Shown here piece by piece: positions 33,302 through 33,527 of a stretch of DNA of 33,527 nt. Position 1 is the first letter of the stretch, and every line of letters starts with the position of its first letter. Under the pieces are notes generated by a model, which had not been told where the DNA came from, searched no databases, and saw only the letters and a program-made list of their open reading frames with translations. This stretch comes from Bdellovibrionales bacterium (GTDB lineage: Bacteria > Bdellovibrionota > Bdellovibrionia > Bdellovibrionales > UBA1609). Where the stretch lies: contig JABSOQ010000011.1 of assembly GCA_013216195.1 (NCBI GenBank), forward strand, positions 18,496-52,022, written 5' to 3'. Position numbers and translations under genes: made by a program.

Positions 33302-33527
33302 AACCCGCTCACCGCGTGCGCACACGCGCAGCCGTGCACGGGCATACATGAACTTACATACGCATTTGCTGCCCACGCACGCGCAATGCTTGTGAGGAAG
33401 GGCACCGCGCACACACACACACGTGCACACACATGCGTGCGCGTACACGCGTACCCGCACACGCACATGCACACGCACACATGCGCTGCGTTCGACCCGC
33501 TGCGGTCGAGCGAACCGTGCGCTGGAG
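33302..33527. other. GC-rich alternating purine-pyrimidine tract at the window end
   Basis: Immediately after carA the composition changes to GC-rich CA, CG and TG dinucleotides with no credible gene. Strict pyrimidine-purine alternation runs 33406-33454 (49 bases) and 33456-33486 (31 bases). Such sequences favour Z-DNA. A hairpin follows: CGACC (33493-33497), loop CGCTGC, GGTCG (33504-33508). It may be a real intergenic spacer or a misassembled or contaminating end. Confidence 0.6.

Noticed and set aside
33298-33351. Start of carB at the ATG overlapping the carA stop
   Set aside because: The frame closes after 17 codons, and the residues are low complexity with no resemblance to the CarB N-terminus.
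33197-33480. Minus-strand ORFs rich in Cys, Val and Arg across the window end
   Set aside because: They are translations of the CA/CG/TG dinucleotide tract and run back into carA; no ribosome binding site or domain is present.

Overview
The window reads as chromosome from a Gram-negative predatory-type or delta-like bacterium, most likely of the Bdellovibrionota. This rests on the Kdo/LPS genes, a complete myxobacterial-style Agl/Glt (gliding-type) gene set with an AgmX/PglI-type C-terminal domain, frequent TTG and GTG starts, moderate GC, and tandem signal peptidases. It is inference from gene content; no rRNA or other marker is present. Nearly all genes are on the + strand and tightly packed. 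I see no tRNA, CRISPR array, insertion sequence or prophage.

Region 1 (1-4194) holds engB, kdsB, pyrG and kdsD. PyrG makes CTP, KdsB uses CTP to activate Kdo, and KdsD makes the arabinose-5-phosphate precursor of Kdo. PyrG carries unusual Lys/Arg-rich tails at both ends. kdsD is interrupted by one in-frame UAG inside a conserved motif, with otherwise intact coding on both sides.

Region 2 (4315-16196) is one long + strand cluster: two putative outer-membrane beta-barrels, three secreted TPR proteins, a small secreted protein resembling GltF/CglF, a TTG-started FHA/transmembrane/AgmX-C protein, and a TolQ plus two TolR-type proton-channel subunits. The order and domains match the Glt/Nfs envelope machinery powered by AglRQS in Myxococcus. 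It is followed by a BLUF blue-light sensor (+) and, convergent with it, a GYF-GYF-PilZ protein (-). Both are plausible but unproven signalling inputs.

Region 3 (17845-24260) holds LPS export and housekeeping genes: an elongated lptC that appears to include an LptA-like second domain, lptB, rpoN, a Cys-rich lipoprotein on the opposite strand that splits the usual rpoN-hpf pair, hpf, and metK. Region 4 (24333-26507, - strand) holds two secreted proteins of unknown function, one with an HExxxH motif.

Region 5 (26589-33301) holds a ribbon-helix-helix protein, lepA, three consecutive signal peptidase I genes, pyrB and carA. LepB-1 has an approximately 100-residue insertion that resembles a phage baseplate-J barrel. 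LepB-2 looks ordinary. LepB-3 has lost both catalytic residues. pyrB has a near-consensus promoter placed so that its mRNA should be leaderless. After the carA stop the sequence changes abruptly to a GC-rich alternating purine-pyrimidine tract that may be real Z-DNA-prone spacer or an assembly join.
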